64,000 nt of DNA from Cyrtodaria siliqua (GCA_037043455.1 JAWPHD010001268.1:1-64000); one strand, 5' to 3'; counted from the first letter of the stretch, positions 23,046 to 34,684 are shown. The notes: generated from the letters alone by a model not told the origin. Translations and numbers: made by a program.

Positions 23046-24717
23046 TTGAAATTAACTGAATGCAACTGTTCAAGAATACAGTAAGGGAGAATCGGTTTGA
23101 ATAGTATTATTTTTCCATTTATATTTGTGTGTGTGTGTGTTTAACCGTCGCTCTTCGTACCAACCCCCAAAAGCGGGAGGGGAGACAATCCCCTTCCGCA
23201 CTCACCGACTTCACCGCCCCAATGTTAACTCCTTCCGGCGCCTTTGTATAATCCCATGAAGTAATCAGAAGAAGAAAAAGAAACACATCGTATTTTGGTC
23301 GAGTACTGAACAAAATAGGTGCCCATATCCAGGACGATTAGGTGCCTCGATCAAATGCGTAAATTGTAAGAGTTTTCAATGCAACAAGAATGTTCTATAC
23401 TTTTCTATAATACGGAATATTAAATACAATAAAGTCGAATACATGAACTCAAAATGAAATCTAAAAACGTCTATAAACTAATGAAAAAATCATTTCAAAT
23501 GATCAATACTCGCCATTGCCAAAGCAGAATCACGCAAAAAAATGAATTGTATCGATTTCACAAATATTACACAGTGTTATTCATAAGGCGAACATATCTT
23601 CATTTTGTTCTGTGAAACCATTAAAATTACAAAAGAAAGCATAATTAGGAAATAATCCGACAATAAAGCAGGTCACTAGAAAAATCACTTGGTTATCCCA
23701 AAACAACAGTGAATATTAGGTGCCCATCCGTAGTGATTAGGAGCCGAATTCACAATTCGTTTTGATCATGCACCTTAAGTGTGGGTTTCCCATACACTGC
23801 CCTTATTATAACGGGAAGCAACTGTATTATATTAACGGAAAGCAACTGTATTGTAGGAAGGGAAACAATATATTATAGCAACGGGAAACACCTTCAATAT
23901 AGCAACGGGAGGCAACAACTTGAACCAACTTTATTGTAGCAAAGGGATACTACCAATCATACTCTCGACATAACGTTGGGCCGAATAAAGGTAACTCGAC
24001 CGAATACACACTAAACATAACATAATATCGTATAATAAGAATAATTATAAATGCAATTTAGATACAAACCTGTTTCCCTTACAAAAAGGACTCTAAATCC
24101 GACCAAATAAAATTGTCTGCGGTATGAATTTCAATATGCAGATATGTCGGTTTTTTATCGGTTTCATTACGTAATAGTCATTAACGGCTTAATGGAATAC
24201 CACAGTAAATTGCATAACAGTAATTATCGACGCAGCGGAGTAATAACCATTTGTCATACTGCAAAGAAAATTCTCAGGATTTCATTGGTCAATGCGCCGT
24301 AGACATGAGCCCATGTCTACGTCTCGAGACGTGAACATAAAACGAATTCCCCATTACTCCAATACACAAAAAAAAAATGGCGACGATAACGTTGCCGATT
24401 CGTTTTGGAAGCCGCCGAGTGTTTCCTTCCTATCGCTTTTCTGCGCTTTCCACTGTGTGTAAAAGTCTGAAATAATCGTAAGTGTATTTTTTTCGCAACT
24501 TTACAGATAATAAAACATTAACAAAGTGACAAAATACGTTTATTTTATTTAAAAAATCAGCCAAATTTTAAAGACGTTAGAGCGATGACGTCACGAAAGT
24601 AAACAACGTCTAGTTAGAGACACGTTACGGGGAAATTGGCGCAATAAAAATGAAATCGTGTTTTGGCTGGGTTTTTTTCTTAAATAAATGGTTACAACTT
24701 TGAAGTATGACAAATTC
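23046..24717. other. Intergenic, nothing identified except simple repeats
   Basis: A GT run near 23126, several GGGA(A)(G/A)CAAC words around 23810-23930 (GGGAAGCAACTGTAT-like, 4-5 loose copies), and a short perfect inverted repeat GTAGACATG/CATGTCTAC near 24300. No exon or domain recognised. Confidence 0.45.
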
Positions 24718-24718
24718 G

Positions 24719-24931
24719 TTATTAGGATTCTTGACAGGGAACATGGGCTCACATTCCCTGCCTGGAGATATATATTCCCCCTCGCCTAACGGCTCGGGTG
24801 AATATAATTTCCAGGCAGGGAATGTGAGCCCATGTCTGGAAATATATATTCCCCCTCGCCTAACGGCTCGGGTGAATATAATTTCCAGGCAGGGAATGTG
24901 AGCCCATGTCCCCTGTCAAGAATCCTAATAA
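24719..24931. mobile_element. Element with 46-bp terminal inverted repeats and internal 75-bp duplication
   Basis: The left arm from TTATTAGGATTCTTGACAGG to TCACATTCCCTGCCTGG (24719-24765) is the inverse of the right arm CCAGGCAGGGAATGTGA to AATCCTAATAA (24885-24931), with one mismatch. Between them the block CTGGA(G/A)ATATATATTCCCCC, GCCTAACGGCTCGGGTGAAT, TTTCCAGGCAGGGAATGTGA occurs twice in tandem. The whole unit is almost palindromic. No TSD could be fixed. Confidence 0.88.
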
Positions 24932-25059
24932 GTAATAATATCCCACACCTGACCGTGGTATCCCATTAGAAGGATAAGGACTATTACGTAAAGACACTGA
25001 TAAAGGCCACAGGTTTGTATCACGGTTAACACTCCCAGCTCCACCCACTCACCCACCCC

Positions 25060-25110
<51 letters not shown>
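25060..25110. repeat. Microsatellite (CT)n(CA)n
   Basis: Uninterrupted CT dinucleotides pass directly into CA dinucleotides. Confidence 0.98.
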
Positions 25111-25439
25111 CGAGACACATTTGTAGCAACGAATTCATACGTTTTACCCAGGACCCACACTCCCCTCATCAAACACCGTTACACGCATACACATATATAC
25201 TTACAGCAACTTGAAACTGAATAAATACGTTTACAACTTATCGATCAATTATTATTTCGGTTTATTTGGGTCTATATTACATTTATACTATCTGGAATTA
25301 TATATATTTATGTTGCTTTTGTACTGGAAGCAGACATCCGCGTGATATGACTGAAACATTGTTATCCGCGGACATTATGGCCTCCTACAGTACACATGTA
25401 TACAAACTGGACGGTACCGTCTATCATATAAACACGCTA

Positions 25440-25790
25440 AAGAACCACACACATCTATTTGATAATAAGAGTAGGTCCGGTTCTTGGACTCCTATGTACC
25501 CTTCCCTTATCTCGGTGGCGGCTCTAAATAATTAACTTATATTGATGAGCCGTTAAACCATGTTCAATTCAATTTCCTTATTTAGTCAATATTGTACCAC
25601 TCACTAAGTTATAATGCCACTTTCCATTCTCTCTGGGGCGGCTCTGAATAACCAATAATGTATTAATGAGCTGTTAAACAAGATTCAGTTCATTTCAATT
25701 TCTTCATTACCACTCACTAAGTTACCAGTACAATGCCACTTTCCCATTCTCTCTGGGCGGCTCTGGATAATCTATAATGTGATTTTTCAA
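25440..25790 (+). mobile_element. Three consecutive family D SINE 3' fragments
   Basis: The first runs AAGAACCACACACATCTATT to TTGATGAGCCGTTAAACCATGTTCAATTCAATT (25440-25573). A second 3' part starts at CATTCTCTCTGGGGCGGC (25624) and ends GAGCTGTTAAACAAGATTCAG (about 25688). A third partial copy (CATTCTCTCTGGGCGGCTCT) starts near 25744. Copies 2 and 3 are both preceded by CACTCACTAAGTTA and AATGCCACTTTCC, so a flank was duplicated in tandem. Confidence 0.8.
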
Positions 25791-26353
25791 GTGGAAGAAT
25801 TGTTTTCTATATGAACATTACACTGCTGTATTATCCATACTGGAGTTGAATTTGCAGCGAATCATTAATATGCGACACTTTAAAATTGGTGTCTATGGGG
25901 AAAATAATTAGTGGTATAATACCTTAATACTGTTTTTCCTGTTCGTTTTTATATCTATATTTACACTCGATCACATAACCTTGAGACGCCCCCTGCGGAC
26001 ACCATGGACTCCTACGCGTAGGCCATGGGGCCATGGTATCCGCGGACCCATGGTCTCCTACATCCAGTGTCAGGGGTATACAGAGTTCCAATAAGTTATT
26101 AAAATCCAATTAACACACTCGTCAGGAAACAGCTGACTATATATCAGTCACAGAGACTGAAAACAAAAATGGGAACTTAGATCGTCAGCATAACTGTTCT
26201 ACAAACATGGATTTTTCATTTTGAACATGAAGTAACGGTGCCCAATTTAAAATTAGATGTGCAGTTTTGGAATCAGTTGTTGAAATTGGGTAGCTTGATA
26301 GGCACGTGCATTTTAAAGAAATTTAATCAATTAATAAATAATTGCATGTGAAA

Positions 26354-27191
26354 TGAAGTAACTCAAGTGAATATATTAGTTTCTAAAAAGTTATTAATTG
26401 TAAGGAAAATTAAGACTCCAAAATATGACTCCATGGTCACTCCAAAATGTGACTTCAAGTTCACTCCACTCCACTCCAAGACTCCACAGCAAGACTCCAT
26501 TCTATATAATATACTATGCCGATTTGGAAGGCCAGTTAGACTAAAGCGTCTAATGGCGGCTGATCAATATCTATCCAGAGTTGTCGTTCCTTGCATACAC
26601 ATACATGTAATGGCCTCTGGGAGAGATTGGGTGTGCCATAGTTCGGTTTATCCGCCATCATCCCGTGTACTTTAATTAGGAATGCTCGCGATGTATTTAT
26701 CTTCCGTAACGAATAACAAAAACTGCTCGCGATGTATTTATTTTTGGCATAGTATATTATATAGAGTGGAGTCTTGGTGTGGAGTCTTGGAGTGGAGTGG
26801 AGTGAATAATTGGAGTGACCTTAGGGTCAAATTTGGAGTGAATATTTTGGGAGTCAATTTTTGGAGTCTAAATTTGGAGTCATATTTTTCTGTACAATTA
26901 ATAACGTTTTAGAAACTAATAAAAAGTTCCGACTTATGTTTTTTGTTATGTTCGTTTGTTCTTAATGGAGTGAATATTTTGGAGTCAATTTTGGAGTCAA
27001 AATTTGAAATCTTATTGTTTCCCTTACTTTTTCGTACAATTAATAACTTTTTAGAAACTAATAAATAGTTCTGACTTTTGTTCTTTGTTATGTTTTTTTG
27101 TTCTTAATGGGGTGAATATTTTGGAATTAGTTTTGGAGTCCTTACAATTAATACATTTTTAGAAACTAATACATTTACTTGAGTTACTTCA
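26354..27191. mobile_element. Foldback element rich in ACTCC/GGAGT words
   Basis: The left end TGAAGTAACTCAAGT (26354) is the inverse of the right end ACTTGAGTTACTTCA (27177-27191). Arms continue inward: TTAGTTTCTAAAAAGTTATT faces its inverse near 27150, and ATATAATATACTATGCC (about 26510) faces GGCATAGTATATTATAT (about 26746). The arms are packed with GGAGT(C/G) pentamers, e.g. GGAGTGGAGTGGAGTG. The right arm is longer (about 430 bp) through internal duplication. The left flank from about 26277 also matches 32245 onward. Confidence 0.8.
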
Positions 27192-27840
27192 GTCTCTCTG
27201 GTACGACTGTCATAGCCAGCTGTCTGTGACAAGTATGTGTTAATTGGACTTGACTGACCCTGACACTGGATGTGAGACAATTTGACATCTGTAATGAGGG
27301 CAGTGAAAAAGAAATCATCAGTGATTAATAGAAATAAAAACAAACATTTTACTGTTAGCGGTCATTTTCCCTGTCCGAACCCAGGACAATGTTTACTTTA
27401 TCTCTCAAAACAGTGGTACATTAACTGATTCGTATTGGCAGGGTGGTGGAAGCTTATTTTCACATGATTATCCTAGATTTTCTAATAAGACCCGGTTATG
27501 ATTCCTTTTCCAATGAATTAAGTATATAGACGATCTTACATGATTATTATTGTGTATTATGTGTTATAGTGTATTATTGATTTTATCCAAAGAATTTATA
27601 CTCGGTTACGAATGTAAATATCTGCCTGCCTGCCTGCCTGTCTGTCTGTCAGAACACACTTTCGACGACACGTAATAATTTCACTTACAATTTGTGCCAA
27701 TTTACATTTTTTACGGCGGCAATTTGTAAGAGAAATTTAGTGATTGAATTATTCAATATTTTAATCTTCCAATGGGGTGTGAAAAACATTTGGTGATTTT
27801 AAAATACTGCCGGCCAAAGGCTTTTTGTTAACTTTAATTT

Positions 27841-28030
27841 AACCCTTAGCCCGATATGAATGTATAATGGTAATGTAATTTGGATCATTCCATTTATGTT
27901 ACAAAGGGGCGTTTTGGGGAAAATGACTGATAAGCAGCCGGACATTGTAAACTCTGATCAGCCTGCGAGTTACTCTGGTTTTACAATGGGCGCAAATGCT
28001 ATTGTAGTCGCCCTTAGTAGGACAAGGGTT
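27841..28030. mobile_element. Short MITE-like element, second copy at 58141-58302
   Basis: Bounded by AACCCTTAGCCCG on the left and AAGGGTTA on the right. It shares with 58141-58302 the blocks ATTCCATTTATG, GGGGAAAATGACTGAT(A/C)A, GCAGCCGGACATTG and GGGCGCA. The short inverted AACCCTTA termini are seen in both copies. An 83-codon ORF overlapping it is not conserved in the second copy. Confidence 0.65.
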
Positions 28031-28551
28031 ATTTTTCATACTCAATTAAAAATGGTAATATCAAATTCAATCCTTCTATTTACATTGTTATGTATGTTTT
28101 TCAAAATTTAGGAATGCAAATTCATGTATTTGTGGTAAAAATAGTGTTTTTAAGCTTCAATACATAGTGTTAGAACATTTTCACCAGCTTAGAGTTACAA
28201 CTGTTCCCAAAGGGTACTATTCATAATTGTGAAACTCAGGCAAGCGATAATGTGTTGGAACATCGATGTTGACAGCATTGCACGCATCGTAACTTACTGG
28301 CATGTCGGTGTCTATATTAAAACAAGTTAGCCATATATTTATTACGTTTTCTTTTAAATCCTTCACATAAATTTGTTCAATTCAATACATATGCTTATTT
28401 TAATTATTCACTTGTCTAGCACATGCAGTGCTGAAATCCCGTCAGATTCTTTAGGAGGTGGTGACCTGCTTTGACATTTTGACTCAGGTCAACAATCTTG
28501 AAACCCATTACAGTCCTACAAACATATCTAATACTGAGCGAGATGCTCTGC

Positions 28552-28650
28552 TTGTTGTTGTTGTTAATTCTAAGTTTTAAAGACCGTCCGCTAACTAAAG
28601 CGCCAGGAGAACCCTGGCGCTATGGGCACAATAGAGTCTGGTCTGGAGAT
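28552..28650 (-). mobile_element. 3' fragment of CTTAGAA retroposon
   Basis: Minus strand: CAGACTCTATTGTGCCCATA, GCGCTTTAGTTAGCGGACGG, AAAACTTAGAATTAAC, then a CAA trinucleotide tail. The same 3' part is found on the minus strand at 39813-39910, with an AC tail. Confidence 0.75.
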
Positions 28651-28699
28651 GCTCTGCTTATCAGCTACAGCGATCATTGGTAACTGTAATGGCCATAAA

Positions 28700-29440
28700 T
28701 CTCACAACCTGCTGAGCTGACCAAGTCTTGAGAAGCCCTATCTAATTTCTTAATGCTAACCATAATTAGAATATTAATAACCGAATAACCTAATAATAAT
28801 AATAATAAACTAATAATTCAGCAAGATGCGAAAAATAAGTCAGTAAATTATAATTACTAGTACATTTTCTATTTTAATTCTCAAGTATCCTAATTTAACT
28901 CAGAAAATCTATCTTAAGTTCAATTGTAATTATAAATTATATTTGTTATACATGTTAGTTGTTACACTACCAATTTTGACACATGATTTTTACATAATTC
29001 TCATATGATACATATATAAAAAGAGCAGTACATGTACATGATTTTTCGATAAAACCTTTTATATACGAATCATATAAGTATCATATGAGAATCGCCAAAA
29101 AAAAGTTTTTCTCATGAAATTTATATGAAAATGAATGTTTTAAAAATGACAGTTTGTGAGTTTATTCCTAAATTATATGAAACTTCTATTATATAAATAT
29201 CATATGGGACATTGTATATGATAATTAAATGTGTCTCCTTTTATAGAAGAATCATGATTCTCATATGGATTATATGCATATGATTATTATATATGAAAAA
29301 TGGCCTATGTATATCATAAAAGTTAATCTTTCCATAACATAAAATCAGTTTTCTATAAGTTTTCATTTGATTTGCAATGAACAAATCAACTTTAAAATAA
29401 TGGGTAAAAGTGGCTGAGAGGAACTAGAGGAAAGTTTAAA
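28700..29440. other. AT-rich spacer with CATATGA-type words
   Basis: About 80% A+T by eye, with an AAT trinucleotide run near 28793 and many CATATGA/TCATATG words (28975-29300). It directly precedes the acceptor-like site of the ORF at 29448. No protein or RNA gene seen. Confidence 0.5.
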
Positions 29441-29447
29441 ATAAAGT

Positions 29448-30089
29448 TTGTATTTTAATTTTTGTTACAGATTGTTCTGGTTGCAAAATGACCTTCCTAA
29501 TTTCTGCTTTAAAGGAATTAAAAATAACTATGATGTTTCCAGAAAATGGATAACATTTAGTGATCTAACAGAATATTTAAACGGCAAAAGACTTCCAACA
29601 GAGACTAAAATTAAAAAGGAAGAGACAAACATGTCCACGAAGTTAGTGGAAAACCTGTTTTCAGTGTCAAAAGTGTTATCCTTTTGTTTTTTTGCTCATA
29701 TTGGAAATTATGATCTTTTTGCTAAAATTTCGAAACAATTTCAAAAACAAATCACTAGTAAACCAGACAATCAAAACTCGCTCAACTCTGTTAAAGATAA
29801 ATACACTGCTGACTCCAAAGCACAATTCCTAACTAGAGATGATTTAATAGAAAATGTTTTAATAGAAGAAAACAAAATTACAATTTTGAATATAGGTTAT
29901 AAAAGTGATTTCACAGTAGAAGAATGGAAGACGATTTGCTTCTTTGAAACTCATTTTGTGTGGACACACACTATTGACTTAGCCACAACGAGTTATGAAA
30001 GTTATGAAGCATGCTTCAAAAAAACTTTAACCAACAATTTTAACAATGAAAAACTTGACGAAGTTCTTTTGTCTAAGTCAAGGTCATGA
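29448..30089 (+). CDS. Unassigned protein, probable 3'-terminal exon
   Basis: The longest non-repetitive open frame in the window: 213 codons to a TGA at 30087-30089. A pyrimidine-rich acceptor (TTTTAATTTTTGTTACAG) ends at about 29470, inside the nominal 5' end. The first Met at 29448 is therefore probably intronic, and the exon likely begins in frame with LFWLQNDLPNF. The product is hydrophilic and Lys/Asn/Thr-rich, with ENLFSVSKVLSFCFFAHIGN as its only hydrophobic patch and FTVEEWKTICFFETHFVW near the C-terminus. No known domain was recognised. Upstream exons were not found. It ends 3 bp before a TIR-bounded element starts at 30092. Coding status rests on length and splice context only. Confidence 0.5.
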   Translation: MYFNFCYRLFWLQNDLPNFCFKGIKNNYDVSRKWITFSDLTEYLNGKRLPTETKIKKEETNMSTKLVENLFSVSKVLSFCFFAHIGNYDLFAKISKQFQKQITSKPDNQNSLNSVKDKYTADSKAQFLTRDDLIENVLIEENKITILNIGYKSDFTVEEWKTICFFETHFVWTHTIDLATTSYESYEACFKKTLTNNFNNEKLDEVLLSKSRS

Positions 30090-30115
30090 ATCATCAGTGC
30101 TCAAGAAATAGGATA

Positions 30116-30189
30116 GCCCGACGCCCGGGGCTCCTCGAAATCCATTCCGGGCCTGTCTCATTTTGCAGATGAGGAGCCCGTCGGGCGTC
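30116..30189. repeat. GC-rich hairpin followed by A-run
   Basis: GCCCGACGCCCGGGGCTCCTC (30116-30136) pairs with GAGGAGCCCGTCGGGCGTC (30171-30189), with a small bulge and a loop of about 34 bases. It is markedly GC-rich against AT-rich surroundings, and an A-run of about 20 follows at once. Confidence 0.85.
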
Positions 30190-31195
30190 TTAAAAAAAAA
30201 AAAAAAAAAAAAATCCCCCAAAAAATCAGTTTTACTGGATCTCAAGCTCAAGTTCCTCAAGACAAAATACTCCCATGTGTATTGTGAACTGTAAAAACAT
30301 TTGCAATAAAGTAATTAAAATGTGTTATACACACATTGAAACAATACGAAGTTGGAATATTTTGCCTGGCTTCGTGTCGGCAGTTTGTCACAACTTTGAG
30401 GTCGATAATTGTTGACATAAAACTCATTATTCTGCTATTAGGGTTGTGTTTTCTTTCCTTTGTGATAAGAAATACCGTTTTTGTCATTAAAAACACACTA
30501 ATGCATGAAAAAAAATCGTTATTGATGGTATTTCGATTGAATGTTTGTGAAATGTTCGGGCCGTAAAAGTGCGGTGTCGTAGTAGTTCGGATGGTACAAT
30601 TTCGGATATATATATATATATATATTATTATTATTTTTTTTTTTTAAATAATCAAATAAGAAAAACTGTCCTTTACAAATACATGTTGGTGGAAAGAAAA
30701 ATATATATACTGTATATGTATAAATACAGATATAAAGTATATTTCTATTCATTATTTAAGGTGTAAGGAGTTCCTCGAATCCTACTTTTAAATGAATTCT
30801 AGTCCAGGCTCCTAATTCTTTACTTGGAGAAAGTGGTGACAAAAAGAAAAAATATAGCCAGAGGAGGCTCTGATAGTCTCATAAAACCTGATTAAAAATT
30901 TGGCTCCAAGTTTAGTTCCAGTTTCACCAAGTCGGCTCTGATTATTATCGTTTGGCAAAAGTGCTAGTACTCTCCTTTGCATTGGTTATAAATTACTATG
31001 TAATATTCTATTCTAACATATTTTAAACGAAATGGTAAATAAGTCCGCTGACCAGGGAGCATAAAGTGGAAGCAAAAAGAAAAATATAGTCAGAGGAGGT
31101 TCTGAGCTTGATTAATACATATGTATAAAAATTAATGTGTGCTATAAAAGTGAATAAAGACACATTTCCAATAAGAAAAAAAATATTGGACCTTT

Positions 31196-31264
31196 CCATT
31201 TAAAATCAGGGCCTGTCCATTTAAAATCAGGGCCTGTCCATTTCAAATCGGGGCCTGTCCATTT
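31196..31264. repeat. 21-bp tandem repeat, 3.3 copies
   Basis: CCATTTAAAATCAGGGCCTGT starts at 31196, 31217, 31238 (CAAATCG variant) and 31259 (partial). GGGCCTGTCTC also occurs at about 30149 in the hairpin loop. Confidence 0.92.
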
Positions 31265-31752
31265 TCAGAAGCAACAAGCCCTGGGCCTGTCTCTTAAAAT
31301 AATTTTCTTTGAGCACTGATGGTTACTGGTGAATTGGGGCTTATTGAAAGGGTAAGGGCATACCCCAGTGAATGTTCATACACAGTTTCAAAGCAATACC
31401 TTTGACAGTATTGGAGATATATGCCTTTGAAAAAACTTTAACCAAATGTTGACGTCGCCGTTACCACTGTCAGATAAGCCAGAGAGCATCTAGAGTAAAG
31501 CATGTCTGTTTTTTTACAAAATGGCGAGACGCATGCATCTTCGAAACTATGCAGATTTTGAGCTATATGTGTATGTTGTTAGATGTGTATGGTGTTAGAA
31601 CTAAATCTTTCCGAGACATTTTGCAGAAAATGACAGAAATGCGGAATTCATAAATTCGAGAAAAAAAATCCTCGCTTTCGCGTTATGTTATTAATTATAA
31701 TTCAGTGGCAGTTGTGAAGCTTTAAGTTACTTGTTTAGCAATTTATTTGTTT

Positions 31753-31822
31753 CCATCATTAGATTTGATTGCCATACGAGCATAATTCCATCATTAGATT
31801 TGATTGCCATACGAGCATAATT
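31753..31822. repeat. Perfect 35-bp tandem duplication
   Basis: CCATCATTAGATTTGATTGC followed by CATACGAGCATAATT occurs twice with identical sequence at 31753 and 31788. Confidence 0.95.
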
Positions 31823-32244
31823 CTATTTTCATATAGATACATTTTCACTTTATCACATGAGAAATAGTTATGTTTCAACATAAAAAAATACTAAAGTGAC
31901 CCTCACATGTTTAATCTGTTACTTAACACTGCACTGTCCCTATTTTCACTAATTACTCATGTCCCTACTGTGAGGCCTTGACCACAGTAGGAACTTTAGA
32001 TACCCAGACAATATAACCTCAAAAGATAACAGTAATTATCTTAATGGCTCTTTATTGGTCTGACCTTGCACCAAGGGACCAATTTATCTTCGGCCAATGA
32101 TTCAAAAGCTAATAAGTCGTAGTCCTGTTTTATTGAATGCCTATTAAATAAGGTAGTTGGTCAACTTAATTGCCGCATATTGTTTACATATGCAGGGGTC
32201 AACCACAATATTCCAGAACCTGGATTAAAATAATAATTATTAGT

Positions 32245-33495
32245 TTTTGAAATTGGGTAGCTTAATAGGCACATGCATTTTTAAGAAATTTATCAATTAA
32301 TAAATAATTGCATGTGCAAATGAAATAACTCAAGTAATGGTATTAGTTTCAAATAAGTCAATTGTAAGGACTCCAAATTTAGGCTCTACAACTGACTCCA
32401 AAATATTCACTCCATTAAGAACGAAAGAGCATAACAAAGAACAAATCGGAAGTGTTCATTAGTTTCTAAAAAGTTTACAGAAAAATATGACTCCGAATTT
32501 AGACTCCAAAATATTCACTCCAAAATATTCACTCCAAATTTGACCCCAAGGTCACTCCAAAATGTCGATCCAAGGTCACTCCAGTTATTCACTCGAATAT
32601 GGGACACAAGGGACCATGGACAAAAGGGACCAGACACTTGGGACCACATTTTTGGGACAAAAGGGACCACATTATGGGACACAAGGGACCATAGTTTTAT
32701 TTTTGTATTGTGATACAATCATTTAATTAAGAAGCTGGATTATAAATGCAATCAGTTATCTATCTTCATGAAATGGCTATTTAAACAATTTATATGATAA
32801 GAACTCACAAATGACATATGTATACTACTAGCAAAACAAATAAATAATTGTTGTTTTTGCATACCTTTAAATAAAAAATCCTGGATTTAAATATCCTTAT
32901 CCTTAAAAGATATGGGAACAATTTCACAAACAAATAAATACTATTAGCAAGGATTATTGTACAAATCCTTGCTATTAGTAAGCTATTATTTGTTTTCTAT
33001 TTAATTTTTTGATGACATGAAAATTACTTACAATGAATATAAACACATGACAGTAGACTCTATCATGTTTAAATAGTATAAGATCTAATATTATGAACAG
33101 TTAATTTTAATTAATTAAACTTAAATTCTGGAAAAAGAATGAACATTTTAACCTATAACTTTATTGAATAATTGGCCATCAAATGATATTCTTGAGTTTA
33201 AGTTATCCTTTAAATTATCATTTAAATAATCAAATTATGATATTTACCATTGCAATACACAACTATTATCAATGTAAATCTACATTTTTAACTAATTTTT
33301 GAATGGTCCCTTTTGTCCCCAAATGTGGTCCCTTTTGTCCCAAAATGTGGTCCCAAGTGTCTGGTCCCTTTTGTCCATGGTCCCTTGTGTCCCACTACCA
33401 TTCACTCCACTCCACTCCAAGACTCCACACCAAGACTCCACACCAAGACTCCACTCCATATAATATACTATGCCAGTAACGAATAACAAAAACAG
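32245..33495. mobile_element. Foldback locus related to 26277-27191, with 45-bp perfect inverted repeat
   Basis: 32245-32420 matches the left part of the 26277 locus (GAAATTGGGTAGCTT, ATAATTGCATGTG, TAACTCAAGT, ACTCC words). 32601-32645 (GGGACACAAGGGACCATGGA onward) is perfectly inverted at 33349-33393. The arms continue, slightly diverged, to about 32698 and 33301 with GGGAC(A/C) words. The 600 bp between is AT-rich and anonymous. 33405-33490 repeats the ACTCCACTCCA and ATATAATATACTATGCCA block of the first locus. Confidence 0.8.
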
Positions 33496-33604
33496 ATTGA
33501 ATTCCCCTTTGCAAGCATCATAGCCAATACGATATCGGAAAATTTCCAACACTTAACAAAGGATCTCGAACACCAAACACGTGTGTTTTGTGGAAGTGGA
33601 AATT

Positions 33605-33696
33605 TTTTGTTAATAAATACAAATAACGGAGTTAATTCTGGTTTTGACAGGCGAGAATTTTTGTTAATAAATACATATAACGGAGTTAATTCACGC
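33605..33696. repeat. 53-bp tandem duplication
   Basis: TTTTTGTTAATAAATACA(A/T), then ATAACGGAGTTAATTC, occurs at about 33606 and 33659. A CCATGGATACGGTAAG word at about 33721 follows and could mimic a three-codon first exon with a donor site, but nothing else supports it. Confidence 0.8.
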
Positions 33697-34308
33697 AGCA
33701 GTAGTTACTATAATTTAAGACCATGGATACGGTAAGAACTGTTAAACTTTAATCAATCATTACACTTACACCTTATTTATTAATCCAGTAATTGTTTTAT
33801 ATATATATTATTTTAATTCATGCATGGTAATATCATTGGGAGTAGTAGTTTTTTCTTCGCTATTTTAACCATTTTTTTATTATATATAATTGGTGCAATA
33901 AATTGAATAATGTTCAATATATATCAGAGCTTTATATGACGTTCAATTTTCATCCCAGAATATACTCAACGTATGTTCATTAATTTAAAAACATGCTAGA
34001 CTAATGTCATGCAAAAAAACGAACGAGAGAAAAATGACGATTGCTGTTATATTTTTCTCTTTAATTACAGACTTGATACATTCAAAATGACTTATAAACT
34101 AAAGTTTAAAGGGACACGTGATGTGCAATCTTGACATTTTTATCAGGCATTACAGTTAGCCTCTCGATGTATTATCATTTTGACTTTAAATCTGGTTAAA
34201 TTAAATTCAACTTTTCATTTGTTATCTCAACCGTAAATTTGATATTATATATTATGTTGAAATGTAATTAACTGTTGGTAATATGCAAAATGCAATTCTT
34301 ATCTGCAT

Positions 34309-34630
34309 CAGGCGCGTATCCAGGCATACGCACGTACGCCAATGCGTACAATTCGTCAGCAAAAGCGATAAAATAAAAGTTCCAAATATGCAAAACATGC
34401 AATAAAAACTGAAGTCTGAGTGGGGTATGGGCAAATTTCTTCCAAATATATCCAAAATGCCATATTAACGCTGAAATATAGCTTGAGAACGCATCATTTG
34501 CCTCCTAATTTTCTTGGGGGAGGCCCCCCAAACCCCCACCGGCGGGAGGGGGAAACCCCTTCCCACACCTACCCCGACTCGTAGCGTCGCTGCTCGGTTC
34601 GCAGCTACGCTTCTCATAGGTACGCCCCTG
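34309..34630. mobile_element. MITE-like element with CAGG(C/G)GCGTA ends
   Basis: The left end CAGGCGCGTATCC and right end GGTACGCCCCTG are imperfect inverted repeats. TGCAT abuts both ends (34304-34308 and 34631-34635), a possible 5-bp target duplication. The interior has GC-rich GGGGGAGGCCCCCC and GGCGGGAGGGGG stretches unlike the surroundings. No ORF. Confidence 0.65.
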
Positions 34631-34684
34631 TGCATATTATGGTAATTTTATACATTTGAATATAATCTATTCATAACTTTTACA

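Larger units (their letters stand above)
30092..31321. mobile_element. Candidate TIR element, 1.2 kb
   Basis: CATCAGTGCTCAAGAAA at 30092 is the near-inverse of TTTCTTTGAGCACTGATG ending at 31321, a 16-17 bp terminal repeat with one inserted base. CAGTG-type ends recall hAT elements, but no matching 8-bp target duplication is present. The interior holds a strong hairpin (30116-30189), an A21 run, an AT run (about 30606), a 30-bp direct repeat (AAAAATATAG and CAGAGGAGG at about 30848 and 31082) and a 21-bp tandem repeat near the right end. No transposase ORF. Confidence 0.5.

Noticed and set aside
33600..33735. First exon ATGGATACG followed by GTAAG
   Set aside because: A three-codon exon with a donor can occur by chance; no promoter, no downstream exon in phase and no transcript data.
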